In this document: positions 23,385 to 30,887 of the stretch, piece after piece
Layout of the letters: each line of letters begins with the position of its first letter
How positions within the stretch are numbered: position 1 is the first letter of the stretch
Origin: Pelagibius sp028280305
GTDB taxonomy: Bacteria > Pseudomonadota > Alphaproteobacteria > Kiloniellales > Kiloniellaceae
Reading direction: 5' to 3' (one strand)
Length of the DNA: 64,000 bases
Assembly (NCBI RefSeq): GCF_965233615.1
Contig: NZ_OZ247495.1
Translations under genes and position numbers: made by a program
The notes under the pieces: model-generated
Told to the model about the DNA's origin: nothing
The model's database searches: none
What the model saw: the letters and a program-made list of their open reading frames with translations, nothing else

Positions 23385-24239
23385 CTAATCCGTCAACAAG
23401 GCCTCGGCCGGATCGCCCAACCGATAGCCGGTCAGGTGGCCCATGACGGTGCCATAGGCGGTTTCGATCTGCAGGCGCACGGGAATCAAGGGCGCATCCG
23501 CCGCCGGACGGGCGACCCAGATGACACGCTCGCGCGCCGTGGCGGCGTACTTGCTGCGCTCGATCCGATGACCGCCCAGCATCTCATAGTCAAGACGGCA
23601 GCCCTGAGCTTCGCCATTGAAGATCGAGTAGTCGTTGGGTGCCAGCTTTTGGGTTCCGGCATCGGCGACAGTCAGGTCATAGCGTTTGCGGCCGTCGAAC
23701 ACGGCGAAACGCCCTTCGCAGGTACCACCCTTCTGCAGCAGCTGGGCGAGGCCGGCGATGATGCTCAGGGGGTCGAGGGTGCCTTCGCCCGCATCGGCGG
23801 GCAGGGGGTGGCGATCCTCCCAATCCTGCTCCGGCAGAACCTCTGCCTCGACGATGTTGCCGGCTTCGTCGTAGCGCAGAGTGACGATGCGTTCGCCTTC
23901 GTCGGCGGTACCGCGGTTGTCGTGGCGCTGCGGGACGACCTTGTCGGCCACGATGCGCCCCTGGGTTTCAGTCTCGCCCTTCCAGGGGTTGAACCAGCCA
24001 AGCATGCCCTGGGTTTCCGCTGCGGCGCTGATTCGGTAGTTCTCGCCCCCATTCTCCAGCCTCGCTTCGGCATTGAGAACATGAAAACCGCCGAAATAGA
24101 CCTCATAGGAGGCGGTGACGGGGATCGCGCTGACAGGCTGCTGCTTGGACGGCACATCGGCCGCTGCACCGCCGCCGGCCATGGCTGTGAGAGCGATGAC
24201 GGCGATTGAGGTGAAGCGGATTCTGCATTTGCCTGACAT
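23385..24239 (-). CDS. DUF3108 domain protein, exported
   Basis: 284 residues with an N-terminal signal peptide (IAVIALTAMAGGGAAADV). The DUF3108 fold is marked by ASYEVYFGGFHVLNAEARL, RISAAAETQGMLGWFNPWKG and the closing KYAATARERVIWVARPA strands. The family forms a beta-rich, probably periplasmic or outer-membrane-associated protein of unknown job. Transcribed away from the cupin gene and towards the RidA gene, with 47 bases between its stop and the RidA start. Confidence 0.85.
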   Translation of the reverse strand: MSGKCRIRFTSIAVIALTAMAGGGAAADVPSKQQPVSAIPVTASYEVYFGGFHVLNAEARLENGGENYRISAAAETQGMLGWFNPWKGETETQGRIVADKVVPQRHDNRGTADEGERIVTLRYDEAGNIVEAEVLPEQDWEDRHPLPADAGEGTLDPLSIIAGLAQLLQKGGTCEGRFAVFDGRKRYDLTVADAGTQKLAPNDYSIFNGEAQGCRLDYEMLGGHRIERSKYAATARERVIWVARPAADAPLIPVRLQIETAYGTVMGHLTGYRLGDPAEALLTD

Positions 24240-24391
24240 GATGTCGGGAGCCTACCATCGGTTGCCGTGAAGGGGAATCACTTAACTGTGACAACACAAT
24301 GCCTTACGCGGATCGGCCCGATTTGGATCAGGCGCGCCGGGTAAAGAATGCGTCAGGCTTCGGCATTCCGCACCAAGGAGGAAGCATCGCC

Positions 24392-24739
24392 ATGACGTCA
24401 AAAGCGAACCTGCTGAGGGACCTGCCGCCCGCCGCTTCGGAAGAGATCTTCGAAACACTGCTGCAGCGCCCGGGCGTGAAGCTGGAGCGCATTATCTCAA
24501 GCGGCCAAACAACGCCCGAGGGTGAATGCTACGATCAGGAAGAGGATGAGTGGGTTCTGCTGCTGGCCGGTGCCGCCAAGTTGGCTGTTGAGGGGGGTGC
24601 GGGGACCATGGAAGAGCATGACCTTGCCCCCGGTGACGCGCTGCTGCTGCCCGCCCACTGCCGCCACCGCGTTACCTGGACCGACCCTTTAAGGCCGACC
24701 ATCTGGCTGGCCCTGCACGTATCGGCGGCGCAGGGCTGA
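24392..24739 (+). CDS. Small cupin protein
   Basis: 115 residues from the ATG at 24392, chosen for the AAGGAGGA box at 24375-24382; an open frame extends upstream to 24299. Single cupin barrel: EWVLLLAGAAKLAVEGG and GDALLLPAHCRHRVTWTDP are the two cupin motifs, with His ligands in HCRHR. Proteins of this short type are often annotated as phosphoribosylaminoimidazole-like cupins, without proof. The last bases of the gene are at the edge of the duplicated block that recurs at 27199. Confidence 0.82.
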   Translation: MTSKANLLRDLPPAASEEIFETLLQRPGVKLERIISSGQTTPEGECYDQEEDEWVLLLAGAAKLAVEGGAGTMEEHDLAPGDALLLPAHCRHRVTWTDPLRPTIWLALHVSAAQG

Positions 24740-24740
24740 T

Positions 24741-24902
24741 CTCATGCCCGGCGCCGGGAACAGGCCTATCCGCGGAATGCCCGCGTTCGAGCAGGCAGAT
24801 GCTTGAACCCGGGCTGTGGCGGGCTAGTTTTCTTTTTGCACAAGCGTCTACTGATTTCGGAGAGTGAAACCGTGTTCGCAGTCGTTGGATACTCGGTTGC
24901 AG
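24741..24902 (+). repeat. Direct repeat block A, copy 1
   Basis: About 162 bases nearly identical to 27199-27360. Over the 131-base core starting GCGGAATGCCCGCG I count only about five differences. It contains the ribosome binding site and first ten codons of the small ORF starting at 24872. Confidence 0.9.
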
Positions 24903-24997
24903 CAAAAGGCTTCGTTATGGGTCTCGCCGTTGGCGGTGCCCTGGCGGCACTGGCCGGTTGCTGCAAAAAGCGCCGGGACGAGGGGAAGGCATCTTGA
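24872..24997 (+). CDS. Small membrane protein ORF (41 residues)
   Basis: GTG start at 24872, eight bases after GGAGAG (24858-24863). The product is one hydrophobic helix (AAKGFVMGLAVGGALAALAG) followed by a basic CCKKRRDEGKAS tail, so it should sit in the inner membrane with its tail in the cytoplasm. I do not recognise a family. The stop TGA overlaps a TTG that could begin the next small ORF (TTGA), hinting at translational coupling. The 5' end is duplicated at 27199-27360, where the frame is broken. Confidence 0.5.
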   Translation: MFAVVGYSVAAKGFVMGLAVGGALAALAGCCKKRRDEGKAS

Positions 24998-25155
24998 TCG
25001 TTCGCCTTGGGTTGAATTTCGGTGTGCATCTGCTGGCCGGTGTCGCCTTCGGCGCGCTGGCGGTCTGTGCGGCGCGGTCGTGCAGGAAAGATCGCGAAAG
25101 CAACGCGCCGGAACCTCGGCCGGATGCGGCTGCGCCTGCTGCAGAGCCGAATTGA
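24994..25155 (+). CDS. Possible second small membrane protein ORF (53 residues)
   Basis: Starts at a TTG overlapping the previous stop (or at TTG 24958). It encodes one hydrophobic segment (VHLLAGVAFGALAVCAA) then a charged tail, SCRKDRESNAPEPRPDAAAP. The layout (small helix, Cys, basic stretch) mirrors the preceding ORF, so the two may be diverged duplicates. Non-standard start and short length make it uncertain; the DCC gene begins 14 bases later. Confidence 0.35.
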   Translation: MIVRLGLNFGVHLLAGVAFGALAVCAARSCRKDRESNAPEPRPDAAAPAAEPN

Positions 25156-25168
25156 TCACGGCGTTCCG

Positions 25169-25660
25169 GTGTCGGACTTGAAGCCGCTGACCGTTTTCTA
25201 TGACGGTGCCTGCCCCCTCTGCGAGCGCGAGATCGGGTTTTACCGGCGCCGCAAAGGGGCGGAGGCCATTTGCTGGATGGATGTGAGTGAGGCCGATGAC
25301 GGAGACGTCGCGCCCGGTCTTTCCAGGGAACAGGCCATGGCGCGGTTTCACGTGCGCGACGGGGCAGGCCAAATCCTATCCGGGGGCGAAGCCTTTGCCC
25401 GCCTCTGGCGCGACCTGCCGGGCTTTCGGCTGCTGGGCAGACTGTTCAGTCTTCGGCCTTTCACCTGGATGATCAATCGCTCCTACGATTGCTTCCTGCG
25501 GTTTCGACCCCGGCTTCAGCGCATGGCCGGCGCTCCTGGCGGGCAAGCCGGGAACATCTGTGGGGAGGCTGGTCGCTGCTCGAGCAAAACCGCTTCCACA
25601 AGGGCCACCGTTGCGGCCAAGCCCGAGAAGCCTTGGCGTTCAAACCCAGGTGATGTGTGA
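25169..25660 (+). CDS. DCC-family (DUF393) thiol-disulfide oxidoreductase-like protein
   Basis: 163 residues from the GTG at 25169, placed right before SDLKPLTVFYDG; the frame is open upstream. The DxxCPxC motif FYDGACPLCEREI names the DCC family, followed by YRRRKGAEAICWMDVSEAD and a helix FSLRPFTWMINRSYDCFLRF. A redox role through the CPLC pair is inferred. The last ~40 residues (GGQAGNICGEAGRCSSKTAS onward) are unlike the family and may be added by rearrangement. Two pieces of this gene, around codon 30 and at its stop, recur at 27360-27432. Confidence 0.78.
   Translation: MSDLKPLTVFYDGACPLCEREIGFYRRRKGAEAICWMDVSEADDGDVAPGLSREQAMARFHVRDGAGQILSGGEAFARLWRDLPGFRLLGRLFSLRPFTWMINRSYDCFLRFRPRLQRMAGAPGGQAGNICGEAGRCSSKTASTRATVAAKPEKPWRSNPGDV
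25252..25294 (+). repeat. Direct repeat block B, copy 1 (inside DCC gene)
   Basis: 43 bases starting CAAAGGGGCGGAGGC, encoding part of KGAEAICWMDVSEA. The matching copy at 27360-27402 differs at about six positions and directly follows block A there, although in copy 1 the blocks are 350 bases apart. Confidence 0.75.
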
Positions 25661-25745
25661 GGCTATGGCTCAGCAGTGCGGTTCGCGTGGTGAGGGTCGA
25701 AGGCGCAGACCGGTGAGATAATCGACCACAAGGACGGTGACCGGC

Positions 25746-25835
25746 GAAGTCCGGCTGGCCGTCCAGAACGGCCTCGTAGTGCTGGGCCTTCAGGCCAACG
25801 CCCGCGCGGTTCGGTATGGTGGTATCTGTTTTCAT
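25746..25835 (-). pseudogene. bufB: Truncated bufB (DUF692/MNIO) remnant, first ~30 codons
   Basis: From an ATG at 25835 the frame reads MKTDTTIPNRAGVGLKAQHY followed by EAVLDGQPDF, which is the N-terminus of DUF692/BufB multinuclear iron oxidases. After about residue 30, where FEVHAENY should follow, similarity stops: the frame continues as arginine-rich sequence antisense to the DCC gene. About 245 residues are missing. It sits 100 bases after the bufferin-like gene on the same strand, as in an intact buf operon. Confidence 0.75.
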
Positions 25836-25860
25836 CACGCTGCGCCCGGTCAGAGAGACG

Positions 25861-25904
25861 AAAGGCCGGGCCGGTTCCTGCTCTGCGAAACCGGACCGGC
25901 CTTT
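25861..25904 (-). terminator. Hairpin between bufA-like gene and bufB remnant
   Basis: Sixteen-base arms AAAGGCCGGGCCGGTT (25861-25876) and AACCGGACCGGCCTTT (25889-25904) with one mismatch and a 12-base loop. It lies 31 bases after the bufA-like stop. The following U tract is short, so it may be an attenuator or RNA-stabilising stem that lets the first gene be expressed more than the second. Confidence 0.6.
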
Positions 25905-25934
25905 CAACCAGCCTGTATCCAGGCCTGCCAGGGT

Positions 25935-26264
25935 TTAGGCCGGCAGGTCGCGGGCTAGGGCTTCCAGCGACCCGGTGCGGTCGCCCGGCAGTTCGAAGTC
26001 AGCATTCGCCTCTTCAACACCGTACTTCACACAGTCGCCCGCAGGAACCAGGGTCCAGGCATTGCCCTGATAGTCGACGGTGGAGGTGCCGGCACAGGTC
26101 GTGCCGGGACCGGCGGCGCAGTCATTCTGCCCGGCCAGCGAGATGCCGTAGCACTTTTCCTTCGCCTGCGCGGCAGCCGGTGTCACATGCGCCGTCGCCG
26201 ACACGGCGAGGGCCACCGCGCCGGCAATCATCGCTGCTGATATAACTTTCCCTTTTTCAGCCAT
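25935..26264 (-). CDS. bufA: Bufferin-like precursor (DUF2282)
   Basis: 109 residues. Signal peptide (KVISAAMIAGAVALAVSATA, cut near AAA-QA) then a short mature domain with four cysteines, 38, 49, 57 and 78, in EKCYGISLAGQNDC and GTTCAG, matching BufA1-type DUF2282 proteins. Bufferins are post-translationally modified, metal-binding periplasmic peptides; BufB (DUF692) with BufC (DUF2063) carries out the cysteine modification. Only a fragment of bufB follows here and no bufC, so modification would need enzymes encoded elsewhere. A ribosome binding site GAGGAGA precedes the ATG. A YHS-domain gene lies upstream on the same strand. Confidence 0.85.
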   Translation of the reverse strand: MAEKGKVISAAMIAGAVALAVSATAHVTPAAAQAKEKCYGISLAGQNDCAAGPGTTCAGTSTVDYQGNAWTLVPAGDCVKYGVEEANADFELPGDRTGSLEALARDLPA

Positions 26265-26547
26265 ATACTGATGTCTCCTCTCGATTAGCGTTCATCTCCG
26301 ATTCCCGATCTGCGGAAGCTCCGCTTATCAAGCCTGTTACAGATCCGAGACGCGGTTCGGTGTAGGCCGAAGGCTATCCCCCGATAAGGGGCCGGGCCCT
26401 CGCATGTCCCGTCATTGTCGTTGATGGCCTTCCAGCTCTTGGATGAAGCGGGAAGAGGCTCCTTCTTCGACAAAGGCGGTCGGCCTTTTCAAGATTGCCG
26501 GGAGTTTCACCCTCCCAGGACCCAACCACCGTCGGCGTGATCTCGCC

Positions 26548-26994
26548 TTAGAACGGGTGAATGCGCGGCCAGTTCTCATCGCCAGCTACGATATGCGCCG
26601 GAATGTCTGCCTGCCAAAGTTCCTGCGCGCGCGGATGGACCTGCACATACAGCACTTCGTCCACGATCTGCCAGACATTGGGATCGCCCGGTGCTTTGTA
26701 GTTCTGGCTGGCCGCCCAAGAGCAATAGCCGTCATAAGCAGGGGCGTAACGCTCCGGATCAGCCGCAAAGGCGTCCCGGTTCTCGGTCGAGGCAAAGTAC
26801 CAGATCGCTCCGTTCCAGAAATGGTTGATCCGAGCCTCTCCCGGCATTGGACCATCTTGGTGATACGATACCGTGTCATACCCGCCAATCGCGACGGCCA
26901 ACTGGTTTCCTGCCGACGCAGGCAAAGAGGCGATGGCAAGAGTCGCCACAGTAGCAAGTGCTGTTACAGATTTTCTGATCATATTAGTCTCCAT
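26548..26994 (-). CDS. Exported YHS-domain protein
   Basis: 148 residues (144 if the ATG at 26982 is used). Signal peptide MIRKSVTALATVATLAIASL, cut near ASA-GN. The YHS domain runs from AIGGYDTVSYHQDG to APAYDGYCSWAAS, with the core FWNGAIWYFASTENRDAFAA. YHS domains are linked to metal-handling proteins; the nearby bufferin-like gene on the same strand supports a periplasmic metal role, by inference. 283 bases separate the two genes, so they may have separate promoters. Confidence 0.87.
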   Translation of the reverse strand: METNMIRKSVTALATVATLAIASLPASAGNQLAVAIGGYDTVSYHQDGPMPGEARINHFWNGAIWYFASTENRDAFAADPERYAPAYDGYCSWAASQNYKAPGDPNVWQIVDEVLYVQVHPRAQELWQADIPAHIVAGDENWPRIHPF

Positions 26995-27198
26995 ACAAAG
27001 TCCCGCTGATGCGGTTAGTATGGCCTACTAGTAAAACGAACCGATCACTTACCAGTCACGTTTATGCCAGAGAGAAGTTATCCAGATAAACCTATTGTGT
27101 TTTGAATTTTACACTCGACATCTCCCATTTGGTTCCCTCCCAGCGATCGTGCCTTGGCTTGCCGCGCCCTGCTTGTATGCGGTGATGTTGGGGTTGAC

Positions 27199-27432
27199 CT
27201 CATGCCTTGTGCCGGCAACAGGCTTATCCGCGGAATGCCCGCGTTCGAGCAGGCAGATGCTTGAACCCCGGCTGTGGCGGGCTAGTTTTGTTTTTGCACA
27301 AGCGTCTACTGATTTCGGAGAGTGAGCCGTGTTCGCAGTCGTTGGATACTCGGTTGCAGTAAAGGGGCGGAGGCGATTTGCTGTGTAGATGTGAGTAAGG
27401 CCGTGGCGCAGCAACACGGCTCGCATGGCGTG
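27199..27432 (+). repeat. Mosaic direct repeat, copy 2 (blocks A-B-C joined)
   Basis: A compressed copy of 24741-25697. Block A (27199-27360) matches 24741-24902; at a GCA/AAAGG microhomology it jumps to block B (27360-27402, matching 25252-25294); from the shared GATGTG it appears to continue as block C (to about 27432), a weaker match to 25652-25697. The small ORF inside is destroyed: from GTG 27330 the frame stops after about 19 codons. The 27100-27430 interval has no intact gene of its own. Confidence 0.8.
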
Positions 27433-28053
27433 GTTGGCACTCCCCCTCAAACTGCAGACTTGGGATCGCGATGGCATTGGCTTGCCCTGGTACTGCTCCT
27501 GCTCTTGTCTCCGGGAAGCGCTGCAGGAAATGCGGCGGACAACCCATTGCTCATTGACGACTTTTCCGGAGCGGACCTCACTTCCGCATTGGGCACCCGC
27601 TGGCGGGCCGTGAGCGATCAGGTTATGGGCGGTGTCTCTGAGGCCACGCTTGTGCATCGGCAGGCGGGACGGAAAGACTGCCTGCGTCTCAGCGGTCCGG
27701 TGCGGCTCGACAACAACGGGGGCTTCATCCAGGCAGCCCTCGATCTTTCGCCGGATGGCGATTTCCTGGATGCCTCGGCTTACACCGGATTGCGGATAAG
27801 CGTACGCGGCAATGGCGAGGTCTATGGGCTGCATCTGCGCAGCGCTGATGCAATGCGGCCCTGGCAGTCCTACCGGGCCTCATTTCTTGCTTCTGAGACG
27901 CTGCAGACCATCGAACTGCCCTTCTCCGAATTCGTTCCCCACCGCCTGGAAAAAGCTCTGGACGTGAGCCGGCTGCGCCGTGTCGGCCTTGTCGCCATCG
28001 GCCGCGCCTTTCAGGCCGATGTATCGCTCTGTGCGATAGCCTTTTATCGCTGA
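27430..28053 (+). CDS. CIA30-family protein with N-terminal membrane or signal segment
   Basis: 207 residues from a GTG at 27430; the frame is open upstream to 27322 and there encodes KGAEAICCVDVSKAV, an in-frame relic of the DCC gene. A hydrophobic segment (WLALVLLLLLSPGSAAGNAA) suggests export. The CIA30 (NDUFAF1-like) beta-sandwich follows: LLIDDFSGADL, WRAVSDQVMGGVSEA, LRLSGPVRLDNNGGFIQAAL, and the ending RRVGLVAIGRAFQADVSLCA. In mitochondria CIA30 helps complex I assembly; bacterial roles are unknown. True start uncertain because the upstream region was rearranged. Confidence 0.8.
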   Translation: MVGTPPQTADLGSRWHWLALVLLLLLSPGSAAGNAADNPLLIDDFSGADLTSALGTRWRAVSDQVMGGVSEATLVHRQAGRKDCLRLSGPVRLDNNGGFIQAALDLSPDGDFLDASAYTGLRISVRGNGEVYGLHLRSADAMRPWQSYRASFLASETLQTIELPFSEFVPHRLEKALDVSRLRRVGLVAIGRAFQADVSLCAIAFYR

Positions 28054-28156
28054 TCGAGAGTCACTCCAGCGGCCGGGCCGATCAGCTGGCGACCGGAGGC
28101 CAACGGCCCGCAGACGGAGACTTGCGGCTCGGGTGAACGAGAGTGGTTGAAGACTA

Positions 28157-28232
<76 letters not shown>

Positions 28233-28491
28233 CCTGGGCAGGTGCGGGCAAGATAGGGCGGCTGGCGGCAGGCCGCAAGTTCGGGCTGCAGGCCGGCCCA
28301 TGCGGGGCTTGCGGGGCGGTTATGCGCCCGCTTTCCGGGGCTTGCCTTGCGGCTTCGGGCGGGCTTAAGGTCCGGGAAACGGCCGCTTCGTCGCGGAGGC
28401 CACTTTCCCAGGCTCTCCGCGGCTTGGCGGTCGCGCGAAACGCCAACCTCAAGATGCCGGAACCAAACCTCGGCCAGGGAGCACAAACGTC

Positions 28492-29991
28492 ATGTCAGCG
28501 GCCCTCTCCATCGAAACCCTCAAGAACCAGGCCCAGGGCCTGTCTTTCCGCAACCAGGCCTTCATCGACGGCAAATTCGTCGATGCCGCCTCCGGCAAGA
28601 CCTTCGACTGTGTCTCGCCGGTCGACGGACGGGTCCTGACCCAGGTCGCCGCCGGCGACGGTGAGGATGTGGACCGCGCCGTGAAGGCCGCCCGTGCGGC
28701 CTTCGAGGACGGCCGCTGGCGCAACATGCACCCGGCCAAGCGCAAGAAGGTGCTGCAGCGCTGGGCCGACCTGATCGACGAACACACCACCGAACTGGCG
28801 CTGCTCGAAACGCTCGACATGGGCAAGCCGATCGGCGATTCGACCCGCATCGACATTCCCGGTGTCGCCAACTGCATCCGCTGGTACGGCGAGGCCATCG
28901 ACAAGATGTACGACGAGATCGCCCCGACCGGGCCGGACGCCGTCGCCATGATGGTGCGCGAGCCGGTCGGCGTGGTCGCCGCGGTGGTGCCCTGGAACTT
29001 CCCGCTGATGATGGCGGCCTGGAAGATGGGCCCGGCGCTGGCCACCGGCAACTCGATGATCGTGAAGCCGGCGGAGCAGTCGCCGCTGACCGTTATCCGC
29101 GTCGCCGAACTGGCCGTCGAGGCGGGCCTGCCCGAGGGCGTACTGAACGTGGTTCCCGGCTTCGGTGAGACGGCGGGCCAGGCCCTCGGCCGCCATATGG
29201 ATGTCGACGGCATCGCCTTCACCGGCTCCGGCGAAGTGGGCAAGCTGTTCCTGAAATACTCCGGCGAGTCCAACATGAAGCGGGTGTCGCTGGAATGCGG
29301 CGGAAAGACCCCCAACATTGTCATGGCCGATGCGCCGGATCTGGACGCCGCCGCCACCGCTGCCGCCTGGGCGATCTTCTTCAACCAGGGTGAGGTCTGC
29401 AATGCCGGCTCCCGCCTGCTGGTCGAGGAGACCATCAAGGACGAGTTGCTTGAGCGCATCATGAAGGTCGGCCAGAAGATGCGGGTCGGCGATCCCCTGG
29501 ATCCTTCGACCCAGATGGGCGCCATGGTCGACGACACCCAGATGGAGCGCGTGCTGGGTTATATCGAGAAAGGCCAGGCCGAGGGCGCCAAGCTCGCCAT
29601 GGGCGGCCAGCGCATCATGGCGGAGACCGGCGGCTACTACATCGAGCCGACGGTCTTCGACAACGTGAAGAACGACATGACCATCGCCCAGGAAGAGATT
29701 TTCGGGCCGGTGCTCTCCACCATCAGCTTCTCCGATCCCGAAGAGGCGATCCGGATCGGCAACGACACGATCTATGGCCTGGCCAGCGCGGTCTGGACCA
29801 GCGACATCAACAAGGCCCACAAGACCGCCAAGGCCCTGCGTGCCGGTGTGGTCTGGGTGAACTGCTTCGATGCAGGGGAAATCTCCACCCCCTTCGGCGG
29901 CTTCAAGCAGTCCGGCTTCGGCCGCGACAAGTCGCTCCACGCGATGGAAAAATACACGGAAGTGAAGACGATCTGGATCGACCTTAACTGA
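28492..29991 (+). CDS. puuC: Aldehyde dehydrogenase, gamma-glutamyl-aminobutyraldehyde type (PuuC-like)
   Basis: 499 residues. Catalytic Cys303 in FFNQGEVCNAGSRLL and general base Glu268 in VSLECGGKTPNIV; NAD-binding segment AFTGSGEVGK. The N-terminus (LSFRNQAFIDGKFVDAASGK) and C-terminus (SLHAMEKYTEVKTIWIDL) resemble PuuC/KauB, which oxidise gamma-glutamyl-gamma-aminobutyraldehyde or aminobutyraldehyde with NAD(P). This fits the aminotransferase, amidohydrolase and glutamine-synthetase-like genes that follow. Single-gene transcript closed by the terminator at 30015-30049. Confidence 0.9.
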   Translation: MSAALSIETLKNQAQGLSFRNQAFIDGKFVDAASGKTFDCVSPVDGRVLTQVAAGDGEDVDRAVKAARAAFEDGRWRNMHPAKRKKVLQRWADLIDEHTTELALLETLDMGKPIGDSTRIDIPGVANCIRWYGEAIDKMYDEIAPTGPDAVAMMVREPVGVVAAVVPWNFPLMMAAWKMGPALATGNSMIVKPAEQSPLTVIRVAELAVEAGLPEGVLNVVPGFGETAGQALGRHMDVDGIAFTGSGEVGKLFLKYSGESNMKRVSLECGGKTPNIVMADAPDLDAAATAAAWAIFFNQGEVCNAGSRLLVEETIKDELLERIMKVGQKMRVGDPLDPSTQMGAMVDDTQMERVLGYIEKGQAEGAKLAMGGQRIMAETGGYYIEPTVFDNVKNDMTIAQEEIFGPVLSTISFSDPEEAIRIGNDTIYGLASAVWTSDINKAHKTAKALRAGVVWVNCFDAGEISTPFGGFKQSGFGRDKSLHAMEKYTEVKTIWIDLN

Positions 29992-30014
29992 TCTCTTCAA
30001 GCTCCGATTTTCGG

Positions 30015-30049
30015 ACGGCGGAACCGCAGGGTGGTTCCGCCGTTTTTTT
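30015..30049 (+). terminator. Rho-independent terminator after puuC-like gene
   Basis: Eleven-base arms ACGGCGGAACC (30015-30025) and GGTTCCGCCGT (30033-30043), loop GCAGGGT, then seven Ts to 30049. Confidence 0.9.
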
Positions 30050-30262
30050 GCGCGGTCCGATCTCGCCATGACGGTTCTGCGCCCATACCTGCGCGCGAAT
30101 TTTTCACCGATCTCTTTGTATCGCTTCACCTTTTCCGACAAAACTTGCCTTAGCATTGACCCACCCGAAGCTGTTTTGGCGCCGTAGAGTGCAATCAGCT
30201 ATGGGCGAGTTTCCTGATCATGCCGCTGGGCGGGCGGACAGGAACAATTCGGGCGGAGGGAT

Positions 30263-30418
30263 ATGACTGTCATTGATTTTCAAGCGGCGCTGGAACAACG
30301 CGCCGCGACCGGCAGCATCGATATCGACGATCTGGTGTTGCGAGGCAGTGAGGAACTGGGGCTGGAGGTCGACACCGCGGGCTATCTGGTGCTGACCGAG
30401 GGCGAAGACTTCGAATAG
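30263..30418 (+). CDS. Short hypothetical protein (51 residues)
   Basis: ATG at 30263 with CGGAGGG two bases upstream of ATATG. The product begins MTVIDFQAALEQRAATGSID and is strongly acidic towards the end (LTEGEDFE). No signal peptide or membrane segment, no family recognised. It lies between the terminator after the puuC-like gene and the convergent GNAT gene. Supported by start signal and protein-like composition only. Confidence 0.45.
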   Translation: MTVIDFQAALEQRAATGSIDIDDLVLRGSEELGLEVDTAGYLVLTEGEDFE

Positions 30419-30429
30419 GCCGTCGACGG

Positions 30430-30882
30430 CTAAAGCTCTTTTCGCATATAGACACGGTCGTAACCGGCTACGGCCTTGCGTTCGGTCTCGAGGTAGCCGA
30501 GACGTCGGTAGATCGCTACATTTTCCAGCATGATCTCGTTGGTGTAGAGCACGACGGCGTCATATCGTTGGCGTCGCGCTTCTTCCTCCGCGAAGTCCAT
30601 CAGAAGCTTTCCATAGCCGCGGCCCTGGCAGGCCGGATCGATGGCGATGTTGTCGAGCAACAGGAAGCCGTCGTTTGGCTCCAGCACCAGAATGCCGACG
30701 GTGTTCCCATCGTCTTCAAGCACATGGGTCTGGCCGGCGGCGATCCGCTCGGCATAGTCATCGACCATCGGCCCCGGGGGCCGGTCCATGCGTTCTAGAT
30801 AGGGGCTGTAGGCGGCTCTCACGATGGCTTCGATAGCAGCGCGGTCGGCTTCTTGAGCCAGGCGGATTGTGGGGTCGGCCAT
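30430..30882 (-). CDS. GNAT family N-acetyltransferase
   Basis: 150 residues from the ATG at 30882, immediately after the upstream amidase stop; an open frame continues further but overlaps that gene. GNAT motif A is LLDNIAIDPACQGRGYGKLL, with the Q/RGxGxG acetyl-CoA loop; the C-terminal AIYRRLGYLETERKAV is motif B. Acceptor unknown; its place at the end of the putrescine gene cluster makes an amine acceptor plausible, but this is positional inference. Confidence 0.88.
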   Translation of the reverse strand: MADPTIRLAQEADRAAIEAIVRAAYSPYLERMDRPPGPMVDDYAERIAAGQTHVLEDDGNTVGILVLEPNDGFLLLDNIAIDPACQGRGYGKLLMDFAEEEARRQRYDAVVLYTNEIMLENVAIYRRLGYLETERKAVAGYDRVYMRKEL

Positions 30883-30887
30883 GCCGC

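Noticed and set aside
26285..26473. Short minus-strand frame upstream of the bufA-like gene as a gene
   Set aside because: Composition (many Arg, Ser, Pro) and absence of a ribosome binding site or family motif argue against coding; it lies in the gap between the YHS and bufA-like genes.
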